64,000 nucleotides of DNA, taken from the NCBI RefSeq assembly GCF_011764425.1, contig NZ_BLPF01000005.1, positions 186,001-250,000 on the forward strand, given 5' to 3'. The position numbers and the translations under genes are program-made. This document shows positions 50,831 to 59,563 of this stretch, piece by piece (the first letter of the stretch is position 1; every line of letters begins with the position of its first letter). The DNA comes from Phytohabitans houttuyneae. GTDB taxonomy: Bacteria; Actinomycetota; Actinomycetes; Mycobacteriales; Micromonosporaceae. The notes under the pieces are model-generated. The model was not told the DNA's origin and searched no databases. It saw nothing but the letters and a program-made list of their open reading frames with translations.

Positions 50831-51843
50831 CTAGGGGAAGAGACGGGCGTGCAGGGCGGCGGCCTCGGGCGGGGAGAGCAAGGGGCGGGCGGCGAGCCAG
50901 GCGGCGGCTGCCGCGCCGTCGGAGGCGCGGGGGCGTTTGGCGTCGGGCCAGCGGGCGGCCAGCTCGCGCTCGACCGCGGGGGCCAGCGGGGTGTCGCCGA
51001 CCAGCAGGCCGCCGGCCAGCACGATGGGGCTCGCGTCGCCGGGCTCGCGGATGCGGGCGACGCTCTCGGTGAGCAGGCGGGCGGCCTCGTCCAGGATGGC
51101 GGTCGCGGTGCGGTCGCCGGCCGCCTGTGCGGCGATGACCAGCGGGGCGAGCTGGGCCAGCTCGATCGGGGGGCGGCGGGTGACGCGCTGTACCAGCAGA
51201 TCGACCTTGTCGCGGGCGGACAGCGCGCCCAGGTCCGCCCGGCCGCCCGCCAGGGTGCCGGTGGTGCCCGGGGCATCAGGGTCTCCACGACGGCGGTTGC
51301 CAGGTGGCCGAGCGGGTGGCCGGCGTCCATGGCGGCGAGCGTCGCGCGGACCGCCTCGCGGCCCAGCCAGAAGCCGGAGCCGGCGTCGCCCAGGAGCCAG
51401 CCGTGCCCGTCGGAGACGCGGTCGAGGGCGAAGCCGCGGATGGTGACCGCGATGGCGCCAGTGCCGGCGATCAGCACCGAGCCGTCGGGGCTGGCCGTGC
51501 CGGACGCGTAGGCCACGAGGGCGTCGCCGATCAGGTTGAGCGGGCACGTCAGGCCGGCGTCGGCCCACGCGCGGTCGAACGCGGCGCGGCTCGGCGGGTC
51601 GGCCAGGAGGCGGGCCACGCCGGCGAGGCCGATCGTGCCGGCTCGTACCCGCGCGGGGTCTATGGCGCCGAGTGCCGCGGAGAGTGCCTTCGCCAGCTCG
51701 GCCGCCGCCGCCACGGCGCCGTGCGATGTGGGGTTGCCGCCGCCCGCGGTGCCGGTGCCGACCCGGTCGCCGGCGAGGGAGGTGACCAGGGCGCGGGTTG
51801 ACGTGCCGCCGATGTCCAGCCCGATCACGAGTGCGTCCGACAC
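50831..51843 (-). CDS. BadF-type N-acetylglucosamine kinase, frameshifted
   Basis: A sugar kinase of the ASKHA fold. ALVIGLDIGGTSTRALV is phosphate loop 1, and GDALVAYASG, LIAGTGAIAVTI and WLLGDAGSGFWLGREA are the other BadF/NAGK signatures. The frame changes at the four-base G run 51270-51273, just after VVETLMP; the tail (GTTGTLAGGRADLGALSARD onward) holds VLAGGLLVGDTPL. One extra C gives a 337-residue protein. It should phosphorylate imported GlcNAc to GlcNAc-6-P. GTG start at 51843. Divergent from the RpiR regulator and near both ngc operons. Confidence 0.82.
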
Positions 51844-52027
51844 CCGCTCATCGTGGTGCCGGCAGGCCTTTGATAGCGCTCCCAGTCGGTAACAGTTTGA
51901 AAACTTCGCCCAACACCTTGACAAGGTAGCCCTGTTAGTAAGAACTTTTACCACTATCAGTTAACACTCCTTTCCAAAGACTTGACCTTGGTCGGTGGCT
52001 GGGAGACGCGCGGAAGGGCGGGACGAC
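51844..52027. promoter_or_regulatory. Divergent control region for the kinase and RpiR genes
   Basis: This AT-richer 184-base gap holds a palindrome ACCTTG-A-CAAGGT (51915-51927) and TTGACA (51918-51923) as a possible -35. An imperfect inverted repeat GTAAGAACTTTTAC starts at 51938, and GTTAACA lies at 51960-51966. The last two share 7-mers with the DNA upstream of ngcE1. Likely sites for the adjacent RpiR-family protein; inferred. Confidence 0.45.
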
Positions 52028-52921
52028 ATGGACACCCCGGTGGCTATGGACGGCGTGTTGCTGGCCGTTCGTGCCAAGCTGCCGGAGTTCACCGGCGCGT
52101 TGCGCCGCGTTGCCGACCAGGTGCTGACCGACCCCACCGGCGCGGCGCGGGCCACGATCGTCGAGCTGGCCGAGCGGAGTGGCACCTCGCCGGCGACGGT
52201 CACCCGGTTCTGCCGGGCGCTCGGCTTCGAGGGCTACGCCGAGCTGCGCCTCGGCATCGCCGCGGAGACCGGGCGGGCCCGCGCCGCCGGCTGGACCGTG
52301 GACATCGGGCGGGAGATCGAGCCCGGCGACCCCCTCGAAAAGGTGCTCCAGCAGATCATGGCGGCCGACACGCGGGCGATGCACGACACCGCCGGGCTGC
52401 TCGACCTCGACGAGGTGGAGCGGGCCGCGGACGCGATCGCCGGCGCCACGCGGGTCAACATCTTCGGCGCCAGCGGCAGTGCCCTGGTCGGCGAGGAGAT
52501 GCAGTTCAGCCTGCACCGCATCGGCGTCGCGGCGTGGGCCTGGACCGACGTACACAATGGACTCGCCAGCGCCGCACTCCTGCGCGCCGGCGACGTCGCG
52601 CTCGGCATCTCCCACAGTGGACAGACGCGGGAGACCATCGAGATGCTCGCCGAGGCGGGCAGCCACGGCGCCACGACCGTGGCTCTCACCAGCTTCCCGC
52701 GCTCGCCGCTGGCCGAGCTCTCCGACATCGTGCTGCTCACCGCCACCCAGGCGACGACGTTCCGCCCGGACGCGCTCTCCGCCCGGCATCCCCAGCTGGT
52801 CGTGCTCGACCTGCTCTACATCGCCGTCGCGCAGCGCACCCACGACCGTGCCCACGCCGCCTTCCAGCGGACCGCCCAGGCCGTGGACGGCCACAAAGCC
52901 GGCAAGGAGGCGGCCAGATGA
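52028..52921 (+). CDS. RpiR/MurR-family transcriptional regulator
   Basis: A 297-residue regulator: N-terminal helix-turn-helix (ATIVELAERSGTSPATVTRF, about 38-57) and a C-terminal SIS sugar-phosphate-binding domain (RVNIFGASGSALVGEEMQF and ALGISHSGQTRETIEML). Such proteins sense GlcNAc-6-P, MurNAc-6-P or related compounds and control their uptake genes. The ATG at 52028 follows GGGACG. It lies between the GlcNAc kinase and the second ngcEFG operon, which are its likely targets. Confidence 0.92.
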   Translation: MDTPVAMDGVLLAVRAKLPEFTGALRRVADQVLTDPTGAARATIVELAERSGTSPATVTRFCRALGFEGYAELRLGIAAETGRARAAGWTVDIGREIEPGDPLEKVLQQIMAADTRAMHDTAGLLDLDEVERAADAIAGATRVNIFGASGSALVGEEMQFSLHRIGVAAWAWTDVHNGLASAALLRAGDVALGISHSGQTRETIEMLAEAGSHGATTVALTSFPRSPLAELSDIVLLTATQATTFRPDALSARHPQLVVLDLLYIAVAQRTHDRAHAAFQRTAQAVDGHKAGKEAAR

Positions 52922-52989
52922 GCCCACCCGGGACACCCAGCGAGCCAACTCAGCACAGTCCCACTACACCCCAACCGAGGAGACGCAAA

Positions 52990-54423
52990 ATGTCCGTAAC
53001 CCCCGACAGCACGTCGGATCTCACCCGTCGCACGCTGCTGCGCCGGGCTGCGGCCGCCGGTCTGCTCGCGACACCGGCCGCCGGTCTGCTCAGCGCCTGC
53101 GTCGGCGGCGGCGAAGACGAGCCGACCGACCAGGCTGAGGGCGAGAAGAGCGCCGCCAACCCGCTCGGCGTGGACGGCAAGGCCCCGCTCGAGATCTACA
53201 TCTTCAACGGCGGTCTCGGCACCAAGTACGCCACCGACGTGCACGTGCCGTCGTACAAGAAGGCTTTCCCCGACGCCGAGGTGAAGTTCAACCAGGCCGA
53301 GGAGATGGCGACCGTGCTCCAGCCGCGGTTCACCAGCAACCAGGCGCCGGACATGGTCAACAACGCCGGTTCGAAGCTGATGGACCAGGGCGCGCTGGTG
53401 CAGGCCGGGCAGGTGCAGGACCTGACCGACCTGTACAACGCCCCGTCGCTGGACATCCCCGGCAAGACCGTCAAGGACACGCTGGTGCCGGGCACGATCG
53501 AGCAGGGCTCGTTCAACGGCAAGCCCTACGTGCTCAACTACGCCTTCACCGTCTTCGGCCTCTGGTACTCGGACAAGCTCATGCAGGCCAACGGCTGGAC
53601 CGCGCCGAAGACCTGGGACGAGTTCACCGCGGTGCTGGACAAGGCGAAGGCGGCCGGCAAGGTCGGCTACGCGTACGCCGGCGCGAACGCGGCCTACTAC
53701 CAGTACCTGGTGATCCTCACGACCGCCGCCAAGATCGGTGGCGCCGACGTCCTCAAGAACATCGACAACCTCGAGGACGGCGCGTGGACCGCCGAGCCGG
53801 TCAAGCAGGCCGCGCAGCTGTGGGGCGAGATCGGCGCCAAGTACATGGACAAGGCGCACCTCGGCCTGCGCCACACCGAGGTCCAGCTCCAGCAGAACCA
53901 GGACCGCGTGCTCTTCTACCCCTCCGGCTCCTGGCTGGAGAACGAGCAGGCCAAGGACACCCCGGCCGGCTTCAACTACGCCGTGATCCCGGTGCCGAGC
54001 GCCTCCTCGTCGGACAAGCTGCCGCAGAGCGCCATCTACGCGGCGGCCGGCGAGATGTACTTCGTCGCGTCCAAGGGCAAGAACCCGCGCGGCGGCATGG
54101 AGTACCTGCGCCACATGCTCTCCAAGGAGGGCGCGAAGGGCTTCACCCAGCTGACCAAGGTGCTCACGGTCGTGCAGGGCGCCACCGAGGGCCTCACCAT
54201 CTCGCCCGGCCTCACCAGCAGCGAGGCGATGCTGAAGGCGGCGGGCAGCGACTACTTCGCGTACCGCTGGGACACCTGGTACAAGAAGATGGACGACGAG
54301 TGCCGCGCGGCCACCAACGAGCTGATGTTCAACGGTGGTGACGCGAACAAGTTCGTGACCCGCATGCAGAAGGTCGCGGACGACGTGAAGAAGGACCCCT
54401 CCATCGAGAAGTTCAAGCGGTAA
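52990..54423 (+). CDS. ngcE: GlcNAc/diacetylchitobiose-binding lipoprotein, copy 2
   Basis: A 477-residue solute-binding protein. LTRRTLLRRAAAAGLLATP and LLSACVGGG form a twin-arginine lipoprotein signal. The mature part begins APLEIYIFNGGLGTKYATDV and has FTVFGLWYSDKLMQANGWTA, as in copy 1. ATG with GAGGAGA upstream; opens the second transporter operon. Divergence from copy 1 suggests a different affinity or ligand length, for example chitobiose against GlcNAc; not testable here. Confidence 0.9.
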   Translation: MSVTPDSTSDLTRRTLLRRAAAAGLLATPAAGLLSACVGGGEDEPTDQAEGEKSAANPLGVDGKAPLEIYIFNGGLGTKYATDVHVPSYKKAFPDAEVKFNQAEEMATVLQPRFTSNQAPDMVNNAGSKLMDQGALVQAGQVQDLTDLYNAPSLDIPGKTVKDTLVPGTIEQGSFNGKPYVLNYAFTVFGLWYSDKLMQANGWTAPKTWDEFTAVLDKAKAAGKVGYAYAGANAAYYQYLVILTTAAKIGGADVLKNIDNLEDGAWTAEPVKQAAQLWGEIGAKYMDKAHLGLRHTEVQLQQNQDRVLFYPSGSWLENEQAKDTPAGFNYAVIPVPSASSSDKLPQSAIYAAAGEMYFVASKGKNPRGGMEYLRHMLSKEGAKGFTQLTKVLTVVQGATEGLTISPGLTSSEAMLKAAGSDYFAYRWDTWYKKMDDECRAATNELMFNGGDANKFVTRMQKVADDVKKDPSIEKFKR

Positions 54424-54428
54424 TCGTC

Positions 54429-55339
54429 ATGCGGCATGGCAAGTACCCGTTCATCGTCGGCTTCCTGATCGCGCCGGTCACGATCTACGTGACGTTCGTC
54501 ATCGCCCCGTACCTGCAAGCGTTCTACCTGGCGATGACGAACTGGCGTGGCGTCTCGGCGAACGCGAAGTTCATCGGGCTGGACAACTTCGAACGGTTGC
54601 TTCAGGACGACGTCTTCTGGAAGGCCGTACGGCATCACGGCATCTTGCTGCTTGTCCTGCCGCTGGCGGCCATCGCGATCGCCCTCGTCTTCGCGTTCCT
54701 GCTGAACGTGGGTGGAGGGTCCAAGGGCGGCGCCATGAGAGGAGTCTGGGGGTCGAAGTTCTACCGCATCGTGTTCTTCTTCCCCAGGTCCTCGCCGTCG
54801 TCATCATCGGTGTGATCTTCCAGCGGGTGTACGCGCCGGACGAGACCGGCCTCGTCAACGGGATGCTCGGCCTCGTCGGGATCGACCCGATCCCCATCAT
54901 GGCGGACAAGAACATCGCGCTCTTCGCCATCATCGCGGTGCTCGTGTGGCAGGCGGTCGGCTTCTACGTGGTGCTCTTTTCCGCCGGCATGGCGTCGGTG
55001 CCGAAGGACATCTACGAGGCCGCGGTGCTCGACGGCGCCGGGCGGGGCAACATGTTCTTCAAGGTCACGCTGCCCTTGCTGTGGGACACGCTCCAGGTCG
55101 CCTGGGTGTACCTGGGCATCGCGGCGTTCGACGCGTTCGCCATCGTGCAGGTGCTCTCGATCGAGCAGGGCGGGCCGGACGGCGCCACGACGGTGCTCGG
55201 CATGGAGATCTACCGCAACGCCTTCTCGTACTCGCAGTTCGGCTACGCCTCCGCCATGGGCGTGGCGCTCTTCTTCCTGACCATCACGTTCGCCGCGCTG
55301 ACCCTGCGGGTGAGCCGGCGCGAGACGATCGAGCTCTAG
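54429..55339 (+). CDS. ngcF: Sugar ABC permease NgcF, copy 2, frameshifted
   Basis: RHGKYPFIVGFLIAPVTIYV opens the protein in one frame and FQRVYAPDETGLVNGMLG continues in another. The switch is at the four-base C run 54782-54785, where one extra C would restore FYRIVFFFPQVLAVVIIGVI and a 303-residue permease. The coupling loop EAAVLDGAGRGNMFFKVTLP is intact. It is followed 12 bases later by ngcG2. See copy 1 for the parallel break. Confidence 0.87.
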
Positions 55340-55350
55340 GGGTATCGACA

Positions 55351-56274
55351 GTGGCACGAATCGACACCCCGGCGCCCGCGCGGCCGGACTCCGTCCCGCC
55401 CCGCCGGCGCAGCAGCCCGGCGGCGGACAACCGTCGCGAGATCAGCGTGCTCAGCGGCTTCGCGCACGTGGGGCTGGCGATCTGGGCGATCATCATCATC
55501 GCCCCGCTGCTCTGGATGTTCCTCGCCTCGTTCAAGAGCAACACCGAGATGTACCTGGGCAACCCGTTCAGCCTGCCGTCGAAGATCAACCTCGACAGCT
55601 ACGTGCGGGCGTGGAACGAGGCGCACGTCGGCCGGTACTTCATCAACAGCGTCTTCGTGGTCACGCTGAGCACGGCGGGCACGATGCTCTTCGGCGCGAT
55701 GGCGGCGTATGTGTTGGCGCGCTACAAGTTCATCGGCAACCGGGTCATCTACTACCTGTTCGTCTCCGGCCTGGCGTTTCCGGTGTTCCTGGCGCTGGTC
55801 CCGCTTTTCCTCATCGTCAACAACATGGGGCTGCTCAACACGTTCACCGGCCTGATCCTGGTCTACATCGCGTACTCGCTGCCGTTCACCGTGTTCTTCC
55901 TGGCCGCGTTCTTCAAGACGCTGCCGAACTCGGTGGCCGAGGCGGCCGTGATGGACGGGGCGTCGCACACGCGGCTGTTCTTCCAGGTGATGATGCCGAT
56001 GGCGCGGCCGGCCCTGGTGAGCATCACGATCTTCAACATCATCGGGCAGTGGAACCAGTACCTGCTGCCGGTGGCGCTCATGCAGGGCGAGGGTGCGGAG
56101 GAGAAGTGGGTGCTCACCCAGGGCATCGCGAACATCTCGGTGCAGGCCGGCTACGAGGCCGACTGGGCCGCGATGTTCGCAGCGGTCACCCTCTCCATCC
56201 TCCCCATGATCATCATGTACGCCATCTTCCAGCGCCAGATCCAGGCCGGCCTGACGGCAGGCGCCGTGAAGTAA
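55351..56274 (+). CDS. ngcG: Sugar ABC permease NgcG, copy 2
   Basis: A 307-residue six-span permease. The coupling helix EAAVMDGASHTRLFFQVMMP and C-terminus QRQIQAGLTAGAVK match copy 1. A Pro/Arg-rich 35-residue N-terminal cytosolic part precedes the first span. The GTG at 55351 has AGGGG upstream. It ends the operon and is followed by palindromic element copy B. No ATPase gene is present. Confidence 0.92.
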   Translation: MARIDTPAPARPDSVPPRRRSSPAADNRREISVLSGFAHVGLAIWAIIIIAPLLWMFLASFKSNTEMYLGNPFSLPSKINLDSYVRAWNEAHVGRYFINSVFVVTLSTAGTMLFGAMAAYVLARYKFIGNRVIYYLFVSGLAFPVFLALVPLFLIVNNMGLLNTFTGLILVYIAYSLPFTVFFLAAFFKTLPNSVAEAAVMDGASHTRLFFQVMMPMARPALVSITIFNIIGQWNQYLLPVALMQGEGAEEKWVLTQGIANISVQAGYEADWAAMFAAVTLSILPMIIMYAIFQRQIQAGLTAGAVK

Positions 56275-56286
56275 CCCCCCGGAAGC

Positions 56287-56348
56287 GTTGATCAGGGACT
56301 TGGTGGGGCGCGTCCTCGGCGTGGCGCGCCACAAAGTCCCTGATCAAC
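56287..56348. repeat. Palindromic element, copy B, after ngcG2
   Basis: Perfect 15-base arms (56287-56301 with 56334-56348) enclose a partly paired 32-base centre. It starts 13 bases after the ngcG2 stop and could terminate the operon. It shares 24 of 25 bases at its left end with the element inside murL. Confidence 0.8.
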
Positions 56349-56376
56349 TGTCGGACCGCGGTGGCACACTGACCGC

Positions 56377-57909
56377 GTGGAGTGGTTGGCGCCGGATGGG
56401 CGGGTCGTGTGGGGCTCCACCGCCGCTGCCTATCCGGCGCTGCTGCGCGCGGGCCGGCGGGTCGAGCGCTGCCACGACGTCGAGCTGACCGAGGCGCTGC
56501 TGCTCGGCCACGCCGGGCGGTGGGGTGAGCCCCGCTCGCTCACCGCGGCCTGGGCCCGGCTCACCGGTGCGCCGGTGCCGCCCGACCCGCCGCCGCGCGC
56601 CGCCGTCCCGCCGGGCGACGGTCAGGCGTCGCTCTTCGACGCGGCGCCGCCGCCCCCTGACGACCCGGAGATCATCGCCCGGGTCTACCAGGACCAGAGC
56701 GCCCGCATCGCCCGCACCGAGCACCCCGGCCGCTTCCGCCTGCTGGTGGCCGCCGAGTCGGCCGGCGCGCTGATCGCCGCCGAGATGGGCGCGGCTGGGC
56801 TGCCGTGGCGCGCCGACATCCACGACAAGCTCCTACACGAGCTGCTCGGCGAGCCGTCGCCGGTGGGCGGGCCGCCGCGGCGCCTGGCCGAGCTCTCCGC
56901 GCGGATCGCCGCCGCGCTCGAGGTGCGCCAGCTGCACCCCGAGTCGCCGCACGAGGTGCTGCGCGCGTTCGCCCGGGTCGGCGTCCACCTGCCCAACACG
57001 CGTGCCTGGTCGCTGCGCGGGGTCGACCACCCGGCCGTGCCGCTGTTGCTGGAGCACAAGGAGCTGTACCGGATCTGGACCGCGCACGGCTGGGCCTGGC
57101 GCGACGCGTGGGTCCACAATGGACGGTTCCGCCCCGAGTTCGTGCCGGCCGGCGTCGTCTCCGGCCGCTGGGCCACCCGCGGCGGCGGGGCGCTGCAGAT
57201 CCCCAAGGTGGTGCGGCGCGCGGTCGTCGCCGACCCCGGGTGGAAGCTCGTGGTGGCCGACGCCGGCCAGCTCGAGCCCCGCGTGCTCGCCGCCGTCTCC
57301 GGTGACGAGCGCCTGGCCGCCGCGGCAGCCTCCGGCGACCTGTACTCCGCGCTGGCCGCCGACGCCTTCAGCGGCGACCGGGCCCGCGCCAAGGTCGCGC
57401 TGCTCGGCGCCATGTACGGGCAGACCGGCGGCGCCGCCGTCCCCGCCCTCGCCACCCTCAAGCGCAACTACCCGACCGCCTTCGAGTACGTGGAGGCGGC
57501 CGCCCGCACCGGCGAGGGCGGTGGCCTGGTCCGCTCCTGGCTGGGCCGCACCTGCCCACCCCGGTCTGCGGCGCTCGGCGAGGAGGAGCTCGGCACCGTC
57601 GACGGCGGGGGAGCGAGCGCGCGGGCCCGTGGCCGCTTCACGCGCAACTTCGTCATCCAGGCCACCGCCGCCGAGTGGGCGCTCACCCTGCTCGCCACCC
57701 TTCGCGGCCACCTCGCCGGCAGCGGTGCCGACCTGGTCTTCTTCCAGCACGACGAGGTGCTGGTGCACGCGCCCGAGGAGCGCGCGGCCGAGGTCAGCGA
57801 GGCGGTGTGGGCCGCCGCCACGCGCGCCGGGCAGCTGCTTTTCGGAGCGACCGCGGTCCGCTTCCCCCTCGACGTGTCCGTCGTTGATTGTTACGCCGAC
57901 GCCAAATGA
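56377..57909 (+). CDS. Family A DNA polymerase-like protein
   Basis: A 510-residue protein with a reduced N-terminal exonuclease-like region (about 1-120) and a PolA-type polymerase domain. Motif A is VVADAGQLEPRVLA (DYSQIELR in PolA). The O-helix is RARAKVALLGAMYGQTGG with the conserved Arg, Lys and Tyr-Gly. Motif C is VFFQHDEVLVHAP. It lacks the N-terminal 5'-nuclease of DNA polymerase I. Likely a second repair polymerase, annotated in actinobacteria as bifunctional 3'-5' exonuclease/DNA polymerase. GTG start. Whether the exonuclease part is active is doubtful. Confidence 0.85.
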   Translation: MEWLAPDGRVVWGSTAAAYPALLRAGRRVERCHDVELTEALLLGHAGRWGEPRSLTAAWARLTGAPVPPDPPPRAAVPPGDGQASLFDAAPPPPDDPEIIARVYQDQSARIARTEHPGRFRLLVAAESAGALIAAEMGAAGLPWRADIHDKLLHELLGEPSPVGGPPRRLAELSARIAAALEVRQLHPESPHEVLRAFARVGVHLPNTRAWSLRGVDHPAVPLLLEHKELYRIWTAHGWAWRDAWVHNGRFRPEFVPAGVVSGRWATRGGGALQIPKVVRRAVVADPGWKLVVADAGQLEPRVLAAVSGDERLAAAAASGDLYSALAADAFSGDRARAKVALLGAMYGQTGGAAVPALATLKRNYPTAFEYVEAAARTGEGGGLVRSWLGRTCPPRSAALGEEELGTVDGGGASARARGRFTRNFVIQATAAEWALTLLATLRGHLAGSGADLVFFQHDEVLVHAPEERAAEVSEAVWAAATRAGQLLFGATAVRFPLDVSVVDCYADAK

Positions 57910-57980
57910 GCCGCCCGGGTCTTTCCCGGGGAGGCCGATGTGCTCAGACTTGACGCGGCACACCTGGGGGGGTGTTCGCG

Positions 57981-58589
57981 ATGGCAACTGCGGGGATGGT
58001 CATTGCCGCCGGCGGGGGACGCCGGATCGGCGGGCCGGAGGCACTGTTACGGCACGACGGCACGCCGCTGGTCGACCTGGCGATCGAGACCGTGCGCGAC
58101 GGCGGCTGCGAGCCGGTGGTCGTCGTGCTCGGCGCGGCCGCCGACGAGGTCAAGGCCGCGGCCGAGCTCAAGGGCGCGAGCGTCGTGGTCGACAAGACCT
58201 GGGGGAGGGGTATCGGCAGCTCGCTGCGTGTCGGGCTGGCGGCCCTGACGGACACCCTGGCCGACGCGGTGCTGGTGGTGCCGGTCGACATGCCGGGCGT
58301 CACCGCCCACGCGGTGCGGAGGGTGGCCGCGCTGCCCTACTCCGACGTCCTTGTCTGCGCCACCTACGAGGGTCGGCGCAGCTTCCCGATGCTCTTCGGC
58401 CGCAAGCACTGGTCCGGCATCTCGACGGTGGCGCACGCCGACACGGGCGCCCGGCCGTACCTGCTGGCCCACAAGCACGAGGTGCTCGACGTCGCGTGCG
58501 ACCGGATCGCCGACGGCTCGCGCCTGGAGAGCCCCGAGGCGGTGGCCGCGTTCAAGCTCACCATCCCCGCCCAGCGCACGCGGCAGTAG
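57981..58589 (+). CDS. MobA/MocA-like nucleotidyltransferase
   Basis: A 202-residue NTP transferase. AGMVIAAGGGRRIGGPEALLR is the nucleotide-binding loop, VVVPVDMPGVTA binds the metal, and RSFPMLFGRKHWSGI is the substrate side. It resembles molybdenum-cofactor cytidylyl/guanylyl transferases, but no molybdoenzyme gene is near. The ATG at 57981 follows a G7 run; GTG at 57972 is an alternative. Substrate not certain. Confidence 0.85.
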   Translation: MATAGMVIAAGGGRRIGGPEALLRHDGTPLVDLAIETVRDGGCEPVVVVLGAAADEVKAAAELKGASVVVDKTWGRGIGSSLRVGLAALTDTLADAVLVVPVDMPGVTAHAVRRVAALPYSDVLVCATYEGRRSFPMLFGRKHWSGISTVAHADTGARPYLLAHKHEVLDVACDRIADGSRLESPEAVAAFKLTIPAQRTRQ

Positions 58590-58630
58590 CGCGCCGTCGA
58601 TTCCGCCCACTCGCCGATCGTCATGAGGTC

Positions 58631-58969
58631 ATGAAGTACATCCTGCTGCTCTGGGAGCCCGACACCGACTGGCAGGCGCTGCCCAAGGAACGCCTGGACG
58701 CCGCCCTCGCCGAGCACACCGCCTTCATCCGCTACCTGGACGAGCGCGGCATCCCGTGGACGGGCGGCGCGCTGTCCGCCCAGGACACCGCGACGACGCT
58801 GCGCCCCGGCCCGGACGGTCCGGTGGTGACGGACGGCCCGTTCATCGAGCTGAAGGAGGGCATCGGCGGCTACTACACCATCGAGGTGCCGGACCACGCG
58901 ACGGCGCTCGAGGTGGCCGCCCACTGCCCGATGGCTTCCGCGACCGAGGTCCGCCCGATCTGGGGCTGA
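58631..58969 (+). CDS. YCII/DGPF-domain protein
   Basis: A 112-residue protein starting MKYILLLWEPDTDW with the family motif VTDGPFIELKEGIGGYYTIE. The family is widespread in actinobacteria, often near sigma factors; role unknown (possibly a small enzyme). It stands alone, with the ATG a few bases after TGAGG. Confidence 0.88.
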   Translation: MKYILLLWEPDTDWQALPKERLDAALAEHTAFIRYLDERGIPWTGGALSAQDTATTLRPGPDGPVVTDGPFIELKEGIGGYYTIEVPDHATALEVAAHCPMASATEVRPIWG

Positions 58970-58981
58970 CCCCGCCGCCGG

Positions 58982-59563
58982 TCAGGGGCGGTGGGTGAGG
59001 TAGGCGGCGCCGCGCGGGGAGAGGCGGTAACCGACCTCCAGGCTCTCGGTCAGGCCGAGCGCCTTCAGCTTGCGGACGTCCGCCTTGAACGAGGGGACGT
59101 CGCGGCCCAGCGTGGCGGCGAGGTCCGCGGCGCGTACCCCCGGATGGTCGGCGATCGCCCGCAGCGCCGCGGCGGTCCACGGGCCTCGGGTGCTGGCGTG
59201 GTCGAGGCGGGCCAGGCGGAGGTCGATGGCGGCCACGCCCGCGTCGTCCAGGCCGTCGTCGGCGGCCAGCGCCTCCCGCGGGTCGGGGCCGGCGACGCGG
59301 CGGAAGTGCAGCAGGTACAGGTGGCCGTCGGACGGGCCGTGCAGGTGGCCCAGCAGCTCGTCCACGCTCCCGAAGCCGGCGGCGCGGGCGTCGGCCTGGG
59401 TGAGCTCCTCCGGCTGTACCGGATCGACGGCCGTCACCTCGACGAGGCCGGCGCCGGTCCGATAGGTCCGGCCGGCCACGACCTGGGGGCGGCGCCACCG
59501 GCGCAGTGTCGCGGTGATCGTGCCGTCCGCGATGCCGTCGCGCAGCCGCCGCTCAAACAGCAT
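58982..59563 (-). CDS. Protein with ASCH-like and winged-helix-like parts
   Basis: A 193-residue protein. Residues about 1-90 (MLFERRLRDGIADGTITATL, then PQVVAGRTYRTG and LYLLHFRRV) resemble the ASCH/PUA-like RNA-binding fold. Residues about 115-193 (AALRAIADHPGVRAADLAAT onward) look like a winged helix. It may bind RNA or DNA. It overlaps the end of the amidohydrolase by 11 bases, so it is co-transcribed as the last gene of a three-gene unit. Confidence 0.75.
   Translation of the reverse strand: MLFERRLRDGIADGTITATLRRWRRPQVVAGRTYRTGAGLVEVTAVDPVQPEELTQADARAAGFGSVDELLGHLHGPSDGHLYLLHFRRVAGPDPREALAADDGLDDAGVAAIDLRLARLDHASTRGPWTAAALRAIADHPGVRAADLAATLGRDVPSFKADVRKLKALGLTESLEVGYRLSPRGAAYLTHRP

Noticed and set aside
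47931-54785. Programmed ribosomal frameshifting in the ngcF genes
   Set aside because: No shared slippery site or downstream structure; the same one-base pattern occurs in four unrelated genes, so a sequence error is simpler.
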